DNA from: Burkholderiales bacterium
Lineage (GTDB): Bacteria > Pseudomonadota > Gammaproteobacteria > Burkholderiales > Burkholderiaceae_C
Reading direction: 5' to 3'
DNA length: 36,471 nucleotides
Assembly: GCA_947372225.1 (NCBI GenBank)
Contig: CANBSV010000016.1
Coordinates: 1 to 36,471 of the forward strand
Every line of letters begins with the position of its first letter. The stretch's first letter is position 1. Below the pieces are notes generated by a model. The model was not told the DNA's origin. It searched no databases and saw only the letters and a list, made by a program, of their open reading frames with translations. Made by a program: the position numbers and the translations under genes. This document shows positions 1 to 8,174 of the stretch, one piece after another.

Positions 1-143
1 CGAAAGCACCGCGACGGTCGCCGCGAGGTGATGCCGAAGCTGACAAGGCGGAATTCATCGGGTGCGGTGAGCGCGTGAAATATGCACAGCGCAATGCTAA
101 GAACCAACCAAGACAGTTGATCGTGTGTTGCCGGGCGTGGCGG

Positions 144-188
144 TAGTCCGAATGCACTAGCCGGTCGATAGCTAGTGCAAACGGACTA
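144..188. promoter_or_regulatory. Long symmetric dyad carrying CTAG / AGTCCGAA motifs
   Basis: TAGTCCG (144-150) pairs with CGGACTA (182-188), and TGCACTAGC (153-161) pairs with GCTAGTGCA (171-179). AA faces AA between the two arm pairs and the central loop is 9 nt. The outer arms carry the AGTCCG core that recurs at 8155-8162, 18286-18297, 19413-19420 and 29640-29647. The two-fold symmetry suits a dimeric DNA-binding regulator, but the arms could also fold as an RNA hairpin. Assigning a regulator is inference. Confidence 0.5.
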
Positions 189-260
189 GACACGTCGTGG
201 TTTGTGAAGTGATTCCGTCACATACCCAAACCATAATCACTTCGCTACTGGGTTAGTTAC

Positions 261-296
261 GGCCCGGTACCAAACTGGTACCGGGCCGAATTTTTT
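261..296 (+). terminator. Intrinsic terminator upstream of the first ORF
   Basis: GGCCCGGTACC (261-271) and GGTACCGGGCC (277-287) form a perfect 11-bp stem around the loop AAACT, followed by GAATTTTTTG with six T at 291-296. This is a textbook Rho-independent terminator in the plus direction. It sits between any upstream transcript and the ORF starting at 326. Confidence 0.85.
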
Positions 297-325
297 GAAC
301 CCGTAGCACTGCAAGGAGCCCCGCC

Positions 326-574
326 ATGGCCACTTATGAAGAGTTTCGGTTCGTCGCTGCCCAACTCGCATGGCTGGAGCGTCAGTTGCAGGACCAGCCC
401 CTGGCTGTGGACAACGGCACCATGCAAGGCGCCATGGACGCGCTGGTGTGCGCCCGTGCGGTGATCGATCAACTGGTGGACATGGGCGACTCTGCCCGTG
501 CCGGTCACGACGTCGTGACCGCATCCGCCTGGGTGATGGCTCAACAGACCTCTGGACAGATCTCGCTGCAATAG
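326..574 (+). CDS. Hypothetical small protein, 82 aa
   Basis: I do not recognise a family. The start is well supported: AAGGAG (313-318) lies 7 nt before the ATG at 326. The product is acidic and probably helical, with no signal peptide, no membrane segment and two residues (Cys, Gly) breaking an otherwise Ala/Leu/Val-rich middle. It is a lone gene that converges on the minus-strand sugar operon ending at 612. A strong intrinsic terminator (261-296) lies just upstream, so expression needs either a promoter between the terminator and the SD or read-through. The CTAG dyad at 144-188 lies further upstream. A small regulatory or structural role is possible, but nothing in the sequence shows one. 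Confidence 0.6.
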   Translation: MATYEEFRFVAAQLAWLERQLQDQPLAVDNGTMQGAMDALVCARAVIDQLVDMGDSARAGHDVVTASAWVMAQQTSGQISLQ

Positions 575-611
575 GACACCCGGCCAGGCAGCCCTCGCGT
601 GGCGGCCACCG

Positions 612-1592
612 TCAACGTTCGGGTGATGTCAGCCTCAGCGCATCGACCATCTTCACGACCACGTCGGACATGGTCTGAGTGGCACGCCACCCCAGCACTT
701 TTTCGGCCCGGCTCGGATCAGCCCGGCTGATCTGCAGTTCGTTGGGTCGCATGAGTTCCTGACGCTGCTCGACATGGTCGCGCCAGTTCAGACCCAGCTG
801 CGAAAACGCGGTGTCGACGAACTGCTCCAGCGTGTGCGTGTGGCCGGTGGCGATGACGAAATCCTGAGGCTGCTCTTGTTGCAACATGCGATGCATGGCC
901 ACCACGTACTCGGGCGCCCAGCCCCAGTCACGCGCGATGTCCAGCCGCCCCAGCAGCAGCCGCTCGTTCGAGCCGTTGGCAATGCGCCAGGCCGCAGAGA
1001 TGATCTTTTGCGTGACGAAGCGTCCTGGTCGCAGCGGCGACTCGTGGTTGAACAAGATGCCGCTGCACGCATGCAGCCCGTAGGCATCGCGGTAGTTGTC
1101 GACCAGCCAGAATGCCGATGACTTGGCCACGGCGTACGGGCTGCGCGGGTGGAAGGGCGTGCGTTCGTTGGCCGGTTCGCCGGAGGTGTCGCCAAAGCAT
1201 TCGCTGGAGCCTGCGTGGTACAGCCGCACCGGCTGGTCCATCAACCGGCATGCCTCGAGCATGTTGAGCGTGCCCAGCACCACGCTTTGCAGCGTCTCGG
1301 CGGGCAGCTCGAACGACAGCCCCACCGACGACTGACCTGCGAGGTAGTACACCTCGTCGGGCCGGGACGCGCGCAGCGCCACGAACACGCTGCGGAAATC
1401 CTCGGGGGCCATCGACAACAGCCGCACCCGCTCGCGCAGGCCCAACCGGTGAAGGTTGGCCAGACCCGCACCATCGACGTCGCGCGAGCTGCCCCAGACC
1501 TCGTAGCCGCACTCGAGCAGCCAGCGCGCGAGGTAGCTGCCGTCCTGGCCGCTGATGCCGCAGATCAGGGCGCGGCGAGGGCTGGTGGTCAT
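612..1592 (-). CDS. GDP-mannose 4,6-dehydratase-like SDR (short form)
   Basis: Nucleotide-sugar short-chain dehydrogenase of about 326 aa. Visible motifs are the Rossmann fingerprint GISGQDG (residues 12-18), a catalytic SSE (129-131), YAVAK (Tyr153, Lys157) and the NHESPLR stretch typical of GDP-mannose 4,6-dehydratases. The start at 1592 is chosen because GAAAGGAAA lies just upstream; it overlaps the stop of the preceding gene by 4 nt. The protein is about 45 residues shorter than canonical Gmd. It lacks the RRSS-type cofactor loop and the insertion before the C-terminal GDPSKA-like motif, so it may act on another NDP-hexose or be a GDP-4-keto sugar epimerase/reductase. It is the last gene of the minus-strand operon and probably supplies a deoxysugar for the glycan made there. 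A canonical gmd lies at 6974. The exact substrate is unknown. Confidence 0.8.
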   Translation of the reverse strand: MTTSPRRALICGISGQDGSYLARWLLECGYEVWGSSRDVDGAGLANLHRLGLRERVRLLSMAPEDFRSVFVALRASRPDEVYYLAGQSSVGLSFELPAETLQSVVLGTLNMLEACRLMDQPVRLYHAGSSECFGDTSGEPANERTPFHPRSPYAVAKSSAFWLVDNYRDAYGLHACSGILFNHESPLRPGRFVTQKIISAAWRIANGSNERLLLGRLDIARDWGWAPEYVVAMHRMLQQEQPQDFVIATGHTHTLEQFVDTAFSQLGLNWRDHVEQRQELMRPNELQISRADPSRAEKVLGWRATQTMSDVVVKMVDALRLTSPER

Positions 1593-2668
1593 GTCGTTTC
1601 CTTTCGGGGGTACCAGGCCTGGCAAGACTCGGCAAACGCCTGCGCCTGACGCGCTGTCATGTGCTGCGCGTACCACTCGCGTGCCGCGGTGGCGATCGTC
1701 TGGCGAACCTGGGCGGTGTTGGCGATGTCAGCGTGGGGTGCGAGCGTCACGAAGTGGCGGCCGTCCTGCAGTCCGTCGGAGTCAGCGCCGGCATCGGCGG
1801 TGTTGAGTGACACGCAGCCGTGCACGGCATAGGCCGCGAACACCGTGGACTTGCCCAGGTACTTGGGCGGATAGTCGATCAGGCCCCAGGCCGAGGTTTC
1901 GAGCAGTTCACGCAGCTCGGCGATGTCCAGACGGCCGACAAAGCGCACCTTGAGCGCGCACTCCGGCCACGGTGTGGCCGCGCCCGAGCCCACCTCGACG
2001 ACCTCGGTGATGCCCTGGCGGTGCAGGTGCGCGGCGTGCTGCGGCAGCCGCTCCAGCGCCCGGCGACGCGTCGATGGCGATCCGAAGACGATCAGCCGGG
2101 GCAAGCGCCCGTGCGCCGGCGGTGTCTCGGCGGGTTCACCCACGGTGCTGAACACCGGATGGACTTCGATGGCCACCGATTCGCCCACCTGCCGGCGCAG
2201 CCAGCGGCCGTGCAGCTCGGTGTTGGTCCACAGCACGTCGCTCAGTCGCGCCACCCGCCGGGCGATCCACGCCTGCACCGGCGACAGCCAGAAGGCCGAG
2301 CCCCACGGCGGCCCGCTCGCATACAGCTCGTGGAACATCGTCACCAGGTGCAGCCGGTCACCGAGCTCCTGTCGGGCGGATTCGACCTCGCGCACCAGCC
2401 ACAGGCACAGCCCGCGCGGATCAAATCCGTAGCCCGAGAAATGCAGGACCACCGCGCAAGGCCGGCCCTCGACCTCGATGATCTCGCGCAGCCGCTCGGC
2501 AAGGCTGCGCTGTTTGGCATCGGCCTCGCCGAGCGACACCACGTGGCTGGTGAGCCCCACTGCAGCCCACTCGGTGCGCAGACACTCGAGGTAGTCGCGC
2601 ACGCCGCCGGAGCCGGGGGGCATCAATTGGATCAGGCACCGCTGCGGAGCGCGTGTTGCGGTGCTCAT
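1589..2668 (-). CDS. Probable glycosyltransferase (GT-B-like), 359 aa
   Basis: Soluble 359-aa protein without signal peptide or membrane segment. It opens with a glycine-rich loop (PPGSGGVRDYL) like the N-terminal nucleotide loop of GT-B enzymes. Its C-terminal half has a short motif order reminiscent of GT4 proteins: LIVFGSPSTRR, then VRFVGRLDIAEL, a Pro-Pro-Lys stretch and an HFVTL segment. The canonical EX7E signature is not clear, so the family is tentative. It overlaps its upstream neighbour and its downstream neighbour by 4 nt each (ATGA junctions), so it is translationally coupled in the lipoprotein-MBOAT-SGNH-GT-SDR operon. The likely role is transfer of a sugar during surface glycan assembly at the cytoplasmic face of the inner membrane. 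Confidence 0.6.
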   Translation of the reverse strand: MSTATRAPQRCLIQLMPPGSGGVRDYLECLRTEWAAVGLTSHVVSLGEADAKQRSLAERLREIIEVEGRPCAVVLHFSGYGFDPRGLCLWLVREVESARQELGDRLHLVTMFHELYASGPPWGSAFWLSPVQAWIARRVARLSDVLWTNTELHGRWLRRQVGESVAIEVHPVFSTVGEPAETPPAHGRLPRLIVFGSPSTRRRALERLPQHAAHLHRQGITEVVEVGSGAATPWPECALKVRFVGRLDIAELRELLETSAWGLIDYPPKYLGKSTVFAAYAVHGCVSLNTADAGADSDGLQDGRHFVTLAPHADIANTAQVRQTIATAAREWYAQHMTARQAQAFAESCQAWYPRKETT

Positions 2669-3633
2669 GGTCCGGTGCTTTCAGGTTGAAGCAGGCGCTC
2701 CGACAAGGCGCTGGCCAGTACCCGGGCCAGGCGCTCGGAGTGCGCCTGCTGGCAACCTTCGTTGAGGTGGTAAGTCGTGTCGAAGAAGCACGCCAGCGGG
2801 TATTGCGAGTGGTTGGGCAGCACCACGAAGCGCTGCCCATGGCCCTCGTACAGACGGCGCAAACGCTCGATGCCGGCGTCTTCGACCTGGGCGGAGTCGG
2901 GCAGGGTGGGCAAGCCGCCCACGACCGTTACCCCGGCGCGCCGGGCCTGGTCAAGAAACCCTTCGATCACCACGAGCGCATCCGAGTGCTCCGGGACGTG
3001 GCTGGTGTCGGGCACCATGGCCTGTACAAAGCTCGCAAAGGCCTCGCCTTGCCGGTCCGTGTGGCCACTCTCGTCGCCCTGCGGCGTGAGGCTCGCGGCG
3101 CTGCTGCGGCGCTGGAAGCCGCGGTGCTCGAGCGCCATCTCGACCAGGCCATTGATCAGCGACGACAGGTCGAACGAGCCGTAGGCCGCCGCGATGCGCT
3201 GCGGGCTGAGCGACCAAAGGTAAGCGCGCTGGTGCTGCACCATCAGCGCGTTTTGCAGCCCTTCGTGCATTTCGGCGCTTGTGTGGCGGTACTGTGCGTA
3301 CTCGAGCGGCATGTAGATCACATCGCCGGCTCGCAGTAGGGGCCACCACTGGTCCAGTTGGAAATCGATCCCGATGCCAAAGGCCAGCGATGCGTTGACG
3401 CAGGGGCGCCCGAGCGCCGCGCTGATGGGCGCGCAGCGGTGGCTGTATCGCCCGTTGCTGCCAGCAAAGATGACGATCTTGGGCGAGATCAGGGTGCCCG
3501 CGTAGTCAAGCTTGTAGGCCAGGCTCTTCTGGATGTCCCCCACCACCAGCGGGCGCCGCACCACCGAAAAGACCGCCAGAAAGACCGCGATCGACAGCAA
3601 GACGAGTCCCGAGAGGCACAGCAGTTTTTTCAC
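2665..3633 (-). CDS. Membrane-anchored SGNH-like protein, partner of the MBOAT acyltransferase
   Basis: About 322 aa if it starts at the GTG at 3633, which puts a single N-terminal membrane anchor (residues ~4-24) right after two lysines. A longer reading from 3714 would overlap the MBOAT gene by about 70 nt and adds an Arg-rich leader, so I prefer the GTG; no strong SD supports either. The mature part shows a GSN motif (Ser59) after a hydrophobic strand and a C-terminal D-x3-H (Asp285, His289) followed by LNEG, an arrangement typical of SGNH/GDSL esterases and of AlgX/AlgJ/DltD-type partners of MBOAT proteins. The inferred role is periplasmic transfer or removal of acyl groups on an exported glycan. 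It is 11 nt downstream of the MBOAT gene and overlaps the next gene by 4 nt. Confidence 0.65.
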   Translation of the reverse strand: MKKLLCLSGLVLLSIAVFLAVFSVVRRPLVVGDIQKSLAYKLDYAGTLISPKIVIFAGSNGRYSHRCAPISAALGRPCVNASLAFGIGIDFQLDQWWPLLRAGDVIYMPLEYAQYRHTSAEMHEGLQNALMVQHQRAYLWSLSPQRIAAAYGSFDLSSLINGLVEMALEHRGFQRRSSAASLTPQGDESGHTDRQGEAFASFVQAMVPDTSHVPEHSDALVVIEGFLDQARRAGVTVVGGLPTLPDSAQVEDAGIERLRRLYEGHGQRFVVLPNHSQYPLACFFDTTYHLNEGCQQAHSERLARVLASALSERLLQPESTGP

Positions 3634-3644
3634 GGCCCGAAGTC

Positions 3645-5180
3645 TCAGAACTGAAAGTACAAAAACTCGGACGCCTGCCCGTAAACCACCCGCTGCAACG
3701 CCAGCGCAGCGCATGGAATCACCAGCGCATAACGCCAGCGGGTGCTCAGCTGCGGCACCGTGGGTGCGGCCAGTGCGATGAGCAGTCCCATCGCCAGCAT
3801 CAGCGCCATTTCGACGCAGCCCATCACGGTTCCGTTGGCCAGATACGGCACTTTGCCGAGCCCGTCAGCCACGCGGCCCAGCGCGGGCACGAAATGGATG
3901 ATTTGATCGGGCAGCAACGCGCCGTTCAGCCCCGCCATCCCCCTCAGCATCGACAGCGCCGAGTGCACATCGGGGGAGCGAAAGAACACCCAGGCAATCA
4001 CGACGGCCGTGAAAGTGAGTAACCAAGCGAGCGGCGCCGTCACGCGTTGCAATGCCGCGCCGGGTGCGCCCGATCCGAGCGAACCCAAGGCGCGCTGCCA
4101 GGAATGAAAGACCATGAGGTACAGCCCGTGCAGGCCGCCCCAGATCACGAAGGTCCAACCTGCGCCGTGCCACAGACCGCCCAGCAGCATGGTGACCATC
4201 AGGTTGACTTGCTGGCGGGCCAGCCCGCGGCGGTTGCCGCCCAGCGGGATGTAGAGGTAGTCGCGCAAGAAGCGCGACAGCGTCATGTGCCAGCGCCGCC
4301 AGAAGTCGGCGATGTTGCGTGCCTTGTAGGGCGAATGAAAGTTCATGGGCAGCTGCACGCCGATCATCAGCGCCAGGCCGATGGCCATGTCGCAGTAGCC
4401 CGAGAAATCGAAATAGATCTGCATCGTGTACGACAGCGCCGCGCCCCAGGCCTCGAAAAAGCTGATGTCGTGCGTGGCCGCAGCAGCAAAGGCGGGATTG
4501 GCGTAGCCGGCAAACGCATCAGCCAGCACGGATTTCTTGAACAGCCCCAGGATGAACATCACGCTGCCATCGGCCAGCCGATCGGCGCTGAATTTGAAGA
4601 TGTCTGCCTTGGCGAACTGCGGCATCATTTCCTTGTGATGCAGGATCGGCCCGGCAATCAGGTGCGGAAAGTAGGTCACGAACAGGCCGTAACGCAGCGG
4701 GTCGAAATCGGCCGCCTTGCGTTGCTGCACATCCACCAGGAACGCGATCTGCGTGAAGGTGAAAAACGAAATGCCCAGCGGCAACTCGCCAGCGTCCAGA
4801 TGCACGGGTGAATTGGCGAGCAGCGCCAGCGAGTTGACCGCAAACGCCGCGTACTTGAAGTACACGAGCAGGGCGATGTTGGCCGCGATCGAACCCATCA
4901 GCAGCGTGCGGCTCGAGGCCCGCGCGAAGCCTGCCGAGCTTTCGGTGTGCGCCACCTCGTGGCGAACGCGCTCGGCAATGGTGTGCCCCGCGCAGAAGTT
5001 GAAGCCGATCGACGTGAGCAACAAGGGCAGCCACACCGGGTTCCACCACGCATAAAAGAACAGCGACGCCGCGGTCAGCCACGCCAGCGCCAGCGCATGG
5101 CTGTGCCGCGCCAGCAAAAAGAACCCCAGCAGGCTCAGCGGAATGAACCCGAAGATGAATTCAGGTGAGTGGAACAGCAT
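3645..5180 (-). CDS. MBOAT-family O-acyltransferase (AlgI-like)
   Basis: Polytopic inner-membrane protein of 511 aa, the usual length for AlgI/PatA-type MBOAT enzymes. The family signature is clear: GYCDMAIGLALM (261-272), then ADFWRRWHMTLSRFLRDYLY (291-310), then GGLWHGAGW with the invariant His338 and a second His351 in GGLHGLYL. These enzymes pass an acyl group, usually acetyl, across the membrane to a periplasmic polysaccharide or lipid. The ATG at 5180 follows the lipoprotein stop codon by 19 nt. That spacer contains CACTAGCCGGTCG on the minus strand, a 13-mer also present in the dyad at 155-167. The next gene encodes the SGNH-like partner, as expected for two-protein acylation modules. 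The acceptor is most likely the glycan made by the neighbouring sugar enzymes. Confidence 0.9.
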   Translation of the reverse strand: MLFHSPEFIFGFIPLSLLGFFLLARHSHALALAWLTAASLFFYAWWNPVWLPLLLTSIGFNFCAGHTIAERVRHEVAHTESSAGFARASSRTLLMGSIAANIALLVYFKYAAFAVNSLALLANSPVHLDAGELPLGISFFTFTQIAFLVDVQQRKAADFDPLRYGLFVTYFPHLIAGPILHHKEMMPQFAKADIFKFSADRLADGSVMFILGLFKKSVLADAFAGYANPAFAAAATHDISFFEAWGAALSYTMQIYFDFSGYCDMAIGLALMIGVQLPMNFHSPYKARNIADFWRRWHMTLSRFLRDYLYIPLGGNRRGLARQQVNLMVTMLLGGLWHGAGWTFVIWGGLHGLYLMVFHSWQRALGSLGSGAPGAALQRVTAPLAWLLTFTAVVIAWVFFRSPDVHSALSMLRGMAGLNGALLPDQIIHFVPALGRVADGLGKVPYLANGTVMGCVEMALMLAMGLLIALAAPTVPQLSTRWRYALVIPCAALALQRVVYGQASEFLYFQF

Positions 5181-5199
5181 GGGCCGACCGGCTAGTGGC

Positions 5200-6816
5200 T
5201 CAGTTCACCACCCGGGTCTTCGCCGTCAGGCTGCTGGCCGTGCCGAGGTCGTAGGAGTAGACCGTGGAGCCGCTGGCCTGCACCACACCGGCGGCCGAGC
5301 GGGCGGCATAGGCTGCGCCAAAAGTGGACGGGCCTGCCACCGCACTGGCAAAGCCCGAATCGGTGCCCAAGGTGGCCGAGCCGGGCAGGGCACCGAGCAC
5401 GCGGTTCACGCTGCTGACGCTGTCGAAGGTTTCGAGCGTGGCGCCGTTGAACTGCTTGTCGACGGTGACCCCGCTGGCATAGACGAAGCTCGTTCGGCTC
5501 TCACTGGTGTTGAAGTTCACCGTCGGTGCTTCTGCCGCGACCATCGGGAAGCCACCCGTGGCCTGATGCAGCACGGCGTCGGTTTCATCGATGAACAGCA
5601 GGGTGTAGGTCATCTGCGATGTGGCCACGCCGGTCACAACCCACATCTGGTGGATGCCATTGCCACCGGTCTGCACCGACACAAACACGTCTTGAGGGAA
5701 CGAGTCGATCGTCGGCGTGCCGCCCGACTTGCTCACGATCACACGCTGGTTGTCGGTTGCGCTGGCCACCGTCAGATACAGCACGCCGCTGCCCATGCTG
5801 GCGGCCTGAATCAGCCCCGTGCCCGTGGCCAGGGTGGTTGCCACAGGCGCGGTTCGGGTGATCTTCAGGATGGTCCAGGGTGTCGAGAAATCGTTGAGCG
5901 CGCTGTTGTCATAGACATAGAAGTTGTCGGCATCGAAGCCGATCAACTTCCAGCGGTTTCCTGAGGTCAAAGTGGCATCGAGCAGCGTCTCGGTGAAGGC
6001 GGTGCCGCCAGAGAAGTCAATCACGCTCAGCTGGGTGCCGTCCGACACCAGCGCCTGGCGGTAGGTGCTCGCCACGGCGCTGACCAGCGCAGGCTTGTCG
6101 CTGGCTCTGACGGTGAACGGCGTGCTCGATGCGCCATTCCACAGGCCCACGGTTCTTGAATACAGCCAGCCGCGGGGGGCCAAGGTGGCCGGATCTCGCA
6201 CCACCGCCAGCGGCTCCGAGCCGGCGCTGAGCGGCTTGAAAACCAGACCGAGGCTTGCGTCCTTGCGCACCTCCGCCACACCGTCGTCGCTGGACGAGCC
6301 GCCGCAAATGCCATCGGCCCCGGCAGTGGTCACGATGAACCGCGAGTTCGACGGCGTGGCGTGATCGTTGGCCGCAAGATCGCTCACGAAGCTGCATGCC
6401 GACGTGCTGCCCGCCGAGATGCGCTGCGACACCGGCGATTGGCTGTTGGCCTGCATCGAAACCCAGCGCACGTCGCCGCCGCGTACGTAGATCAGGGCGT
6501 CGGCCTGTACCGAGGTGGCTTGCAGCGCTCCGCCATTGACCGACCCGCGCGACACCACAAGCGCATCACTCACATAGTCGCTGGCCGGCTCGATGACGAA
6601 TTCGGCGTCCGGCTGGCTGGGGTGAACCAGCGACAGCCCCTTCTTGAGCGCGCCGGTCGGTCCGCTGGCCTTGAGCACCCACCCGTAGGCCCCCGAGGCC
6701 GGGTAGGTGGTGGGCGTGACGACCGACTTGCTGCCTCCGCCTCCACCGCCACAACCCGACAGCACGATGCTCGTGGCGACACAGAGGAACACGGCGGCAG
6801 GGGACAGCAATCTCAT
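5200..6816 (-). CDS. Large secreted lipoprotein of unknown function, 538 aa
   Basis: The N-terminus is a lipoprotein signal with lipobox LSGC (Cys22) followed by a run of six glycines, then a beta-rich mature chain of about 515 residues rich in Ser, Thr, Ala and Val. Repeated motifs of the kind VLYLTVASATDN and TPWTILKITRT suggest a beta-propeller or similar repeat of strands, but I cannot assign a fold. The protein should be anchored in the outer membrane or face the periplasm. It is the first gene of the minus-strand operon, 19 nt before the MBOAT gene, and is divergent from gmd, with about 157 bp of shared upstream DNA. A structural or glycan-binding role at the surface is plausible but unsupported by any motif. 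Confidence 0.7.
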   Translation of the reverse strand: MRLLSPAAVFLCVATSIVLSGCGGGGGGSKSVVTPTTYPASGAYGWVLKASGPTGALKKGLSLVHPSQPDAEFVIEPASDYVSDALVVSRGSVNGGALQATSVQADALIYVRGGDVRWVSMQANSQSPVSQRISAGSTSACSFVSDLAANDHATPSNSRFIVTTAGADGICGGSSSDDGVAEVRKDASLGLVFKPLSAGSEPLAVVRDPATLAPRGWLYSRTVGLWNGASSTPFTVRASDKPALVSAVASTYRQALVSDGTQLSVIDFSGGTAFTETLLDATLTSGNRWKLIGFDADNFYVYDNSALNDFSTPWTILKITRTAPVATTLATGTGLIQAASMGSGVLYLTVASATDNQRVIVSKSGGTPTIDSFPQDVFVSVQTGGNGIHQMWVVTGVATSQMTYTLLFIDETDAVLHQATGGFPMVAAEAPTVNFNTSESRTSFVYASGVTVDKQFNGATLETFDSVSSVNRVLGALPGSATLGTDSGFASAVAGPSTFGAAYAARSAAGVVQASGSTVYSYDLGTASSLTAKTRVVN

Positions 6817-6973
6817 GATTCAAGGCGGTGATGGACAGGGCGGCTGCGACCGTATCAGCGCCGTGTGACAGTGGCATCACAGAAGTGACGTGAACAGCCA
6901 TCACCCTGTCATCGAGTGTCGCTAGCGTCGCGCGCAGTCAACTTCAACTGCATCGCCCCCAAGGCAACGGCCC
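6817..6973. promoter_or_regulatory. Divergent promoter region, lipoprotein operon / gmd
   Basis: This 157-bp spacer separates two divergent starts and must hold promoters for both units. It contains TGTGA (6864-6868) and TCACA (6877-6881) as an inverted pair 8 nt apart, several further GTGAC/GTCA half-sites, and the palindrome CGCTAGCG (6920-6927), one of only 11 CTAG sites in the window. The gmd SD (AAGGCAACGG) lies just before 6974. No convincing -35/-10 pair can be picked by eye. Confidence 0.45.
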
Positions 6974-8125
6974 ATGAGCAACCACGAATCTGCAGGCAGC
7001 CCCAAGCGCGCCCTGATCACCGGCGTCACCGGCCAAGACGGCGCCTACCTGAGCGAACTGCTGCTGTCCAAGGGCTACGAAGTGCACGGCATCAAACGCC
7101 GCTCGTCGCTGTTCAACACCGAGCGTGTCGATCACCTGTACGAAGACCCGCACGTCGATCACCAGCGCTTCATCCTGCATTACGGTGATCTGACGGACAG
7201 CACCAACCTCACCCGCATCATTCAGCAGGTGCAGCCCGACGAGATCTACAACCTCGCGGCGATGAGCCACGTGGGCGTGTCGTTCGAGATGCCCGAGTAC
7301 ACCGCCAATGCCGACGGCATCGGCACCTTGCGCATCCTTGAAGCCATGCGACTGCTGGGCCTCGAGAAAAAGACCCGCTTCTATCAGGCCAGCACCAGCG
7401 AGCTGTACGGTCTCGTGCAGGAAGTCCCCCAGAAGGAAACCACGCCCTTCTATCCGCGCAGCCCGTACGCGGTGGCCAAGCTCTACGCCTACTGGATCAC
7501 GGTCAACTACCGCGAGGCCTACGGCATGTACGCCTGCAACGGCATTTTGTTCAACCACGAGAGCCCGCTGCGCGGCGAGACCTTCGTCACCCGCAAGATC
7601 ACCCGCGCCATCGCGCGCATCGCGCTCGGACTGCAGGACTGTCTGTACCTGGGCAACATGGACGCGCTGCGCGACTGGGGCCACGCCAAGGACTACGTCG
7701 AGATGCAGTGGCTCATGCTGCAGCAGGACCAGCCCGACGACTTTGTCATCGCCACCGGCGTGCAGCACAGCGTGCGCCAGTTTGTCGAGTTCGCCGCCGC
7801 CGAGCTGGGCATCACGCTCGAATTCCGCGGCAGCGGTGCGGCCGAAATCGCGGTCGTGGCAGCCGTCGACCCATCCGTCCCCGGCGTGACGCTGGCGTGC
7901 CGTGTCGGCGACGAGGTGCTGCGGGTGGATCCGCGCTACTACCGGCCCACCGAGGTCGAAACCCTGCTGGGCGACCCGTCCAAGGCCAAGGCCAAGCTGG
8001 GCTGGACGCCCACCACCGATTTCCGCAGTCTGGTGCGCGAAATGGTCATTGCCGACTTCGCCTCGGCGCGTCGTGACACGCTGCTCAAGACGGCCGGTTT
8101 CCCGACCTTCGACTTCCACGAGTGA
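6974..8125 (+). CDS. gmd: GDP-mannose 4,6-dehydratase
   Basis: Converts GDP-D-mannose to GDP-4-keto-6-deoxy-D-mannose, the branch point for GDP-fucose, GDP-rhamnose and related deoxysugars, in the cytoplasm. The 383-aa length is normal for the family. Motifs seen: GVTGQDG (17-23), HGIKRRSS cofactor loop, catalytic STSE (140-143, Glu143), YAVAK (Tyr165, Lys169), NHESPLRGE and the C-terminal GDPSKAKAKLGW. About 50 residues between ITLEF and RYYRPTEVE form a longer insertion than in enterobacterial Gmd. The ATG at 6974 has a weak AAGGCAACGG SD. It is divergent from the lipoprotein operon, and no GDP-fucose synthase (WcaG-like) gene lies in the window, though a second Gmd-like SDR at 612-1592 may take part. 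The WcaI-like glycosyltransferase follows after 105 bp. Confidence 0.95.
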   Translation: MSNHESAGSPKRALITGVTGQDGAYLSELLLSKGYEVHGIKRRSSLFNTERVDHLYEDPHVDHQRFILHYGDLTDSTNLTRIIQQVQPDEIYNLAAMSHVGVSFEMPEYTANADGIGTLRILEAMRLLGLEKKTRFYQASTSELYGLVQEVPQKETTPFYPRSPYAVAKLYAYWITVNYREAYGMYACNGILFNHESPLRGETFVTRKITRAIARIALGLQDCLYLGNMDALRDWGHAKDYVEMQWLMLQQDQPDDFVIATGVQHSVRQFVEFAAAELGITLEFRGSGAAEIAVVAAVDPSVPGVTLACRVGDEVLRVDPRYYRPTEVETLLGDPSKAKAKLGWTPTTDFRSLVREMVIADFASARRDTLLKTAGFPTFDFHE

Positions 8126-8148
8126 GCCTGTGAGGGGGCCCGGACAGG

Positions 8149-8162
8149 TACGTTCGGACTAG
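8149..8162 (-). promoter_or_regulatory. CTAGTCCGAA-type site upstream of the WcaI-like gene
   Basis: Read on the minus strand this is CTAGTCCGAACGTA. It shares the 12-mer AGTCCGAACGTA with the site upstream of the EpsA-like regulator (18286-18297) and the octamer CGGACTAG (plus strand 8155-8162) with sites at 182-189 and 19413-19420. It lies 69 nt before the GTG start. The proposed role as an operator is inference from recurrence and position. Confidence 0.5.
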
Positions 8163-8174
8163 TGTGCATGACAT

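Larger units (their letters stand above)
1..325. other. Leading intergenic region, no gene seen
   Basis: No credible ORF is visible in the first 325 bases. The stretch holds a long symmetric dyad (144-188), an AT-richer patch around 200-250 with a possible -10-like CATAAT at 232-237, and a strong intrinsic terminator (261-296). The terminator lies only 30 bases before the first start codon. It either ends a transcript entering from the left or acts as an attenuator for the small ORF. Confidence 0.6.

Noticed and set aside
6864..6881. CRP-type site TGTGA / TCACA
   Set aside because: The arms are 8 nt apart rather than the 6 nt of the CRP consensus, so I list it only as an inverted pair in the divergent promoter.
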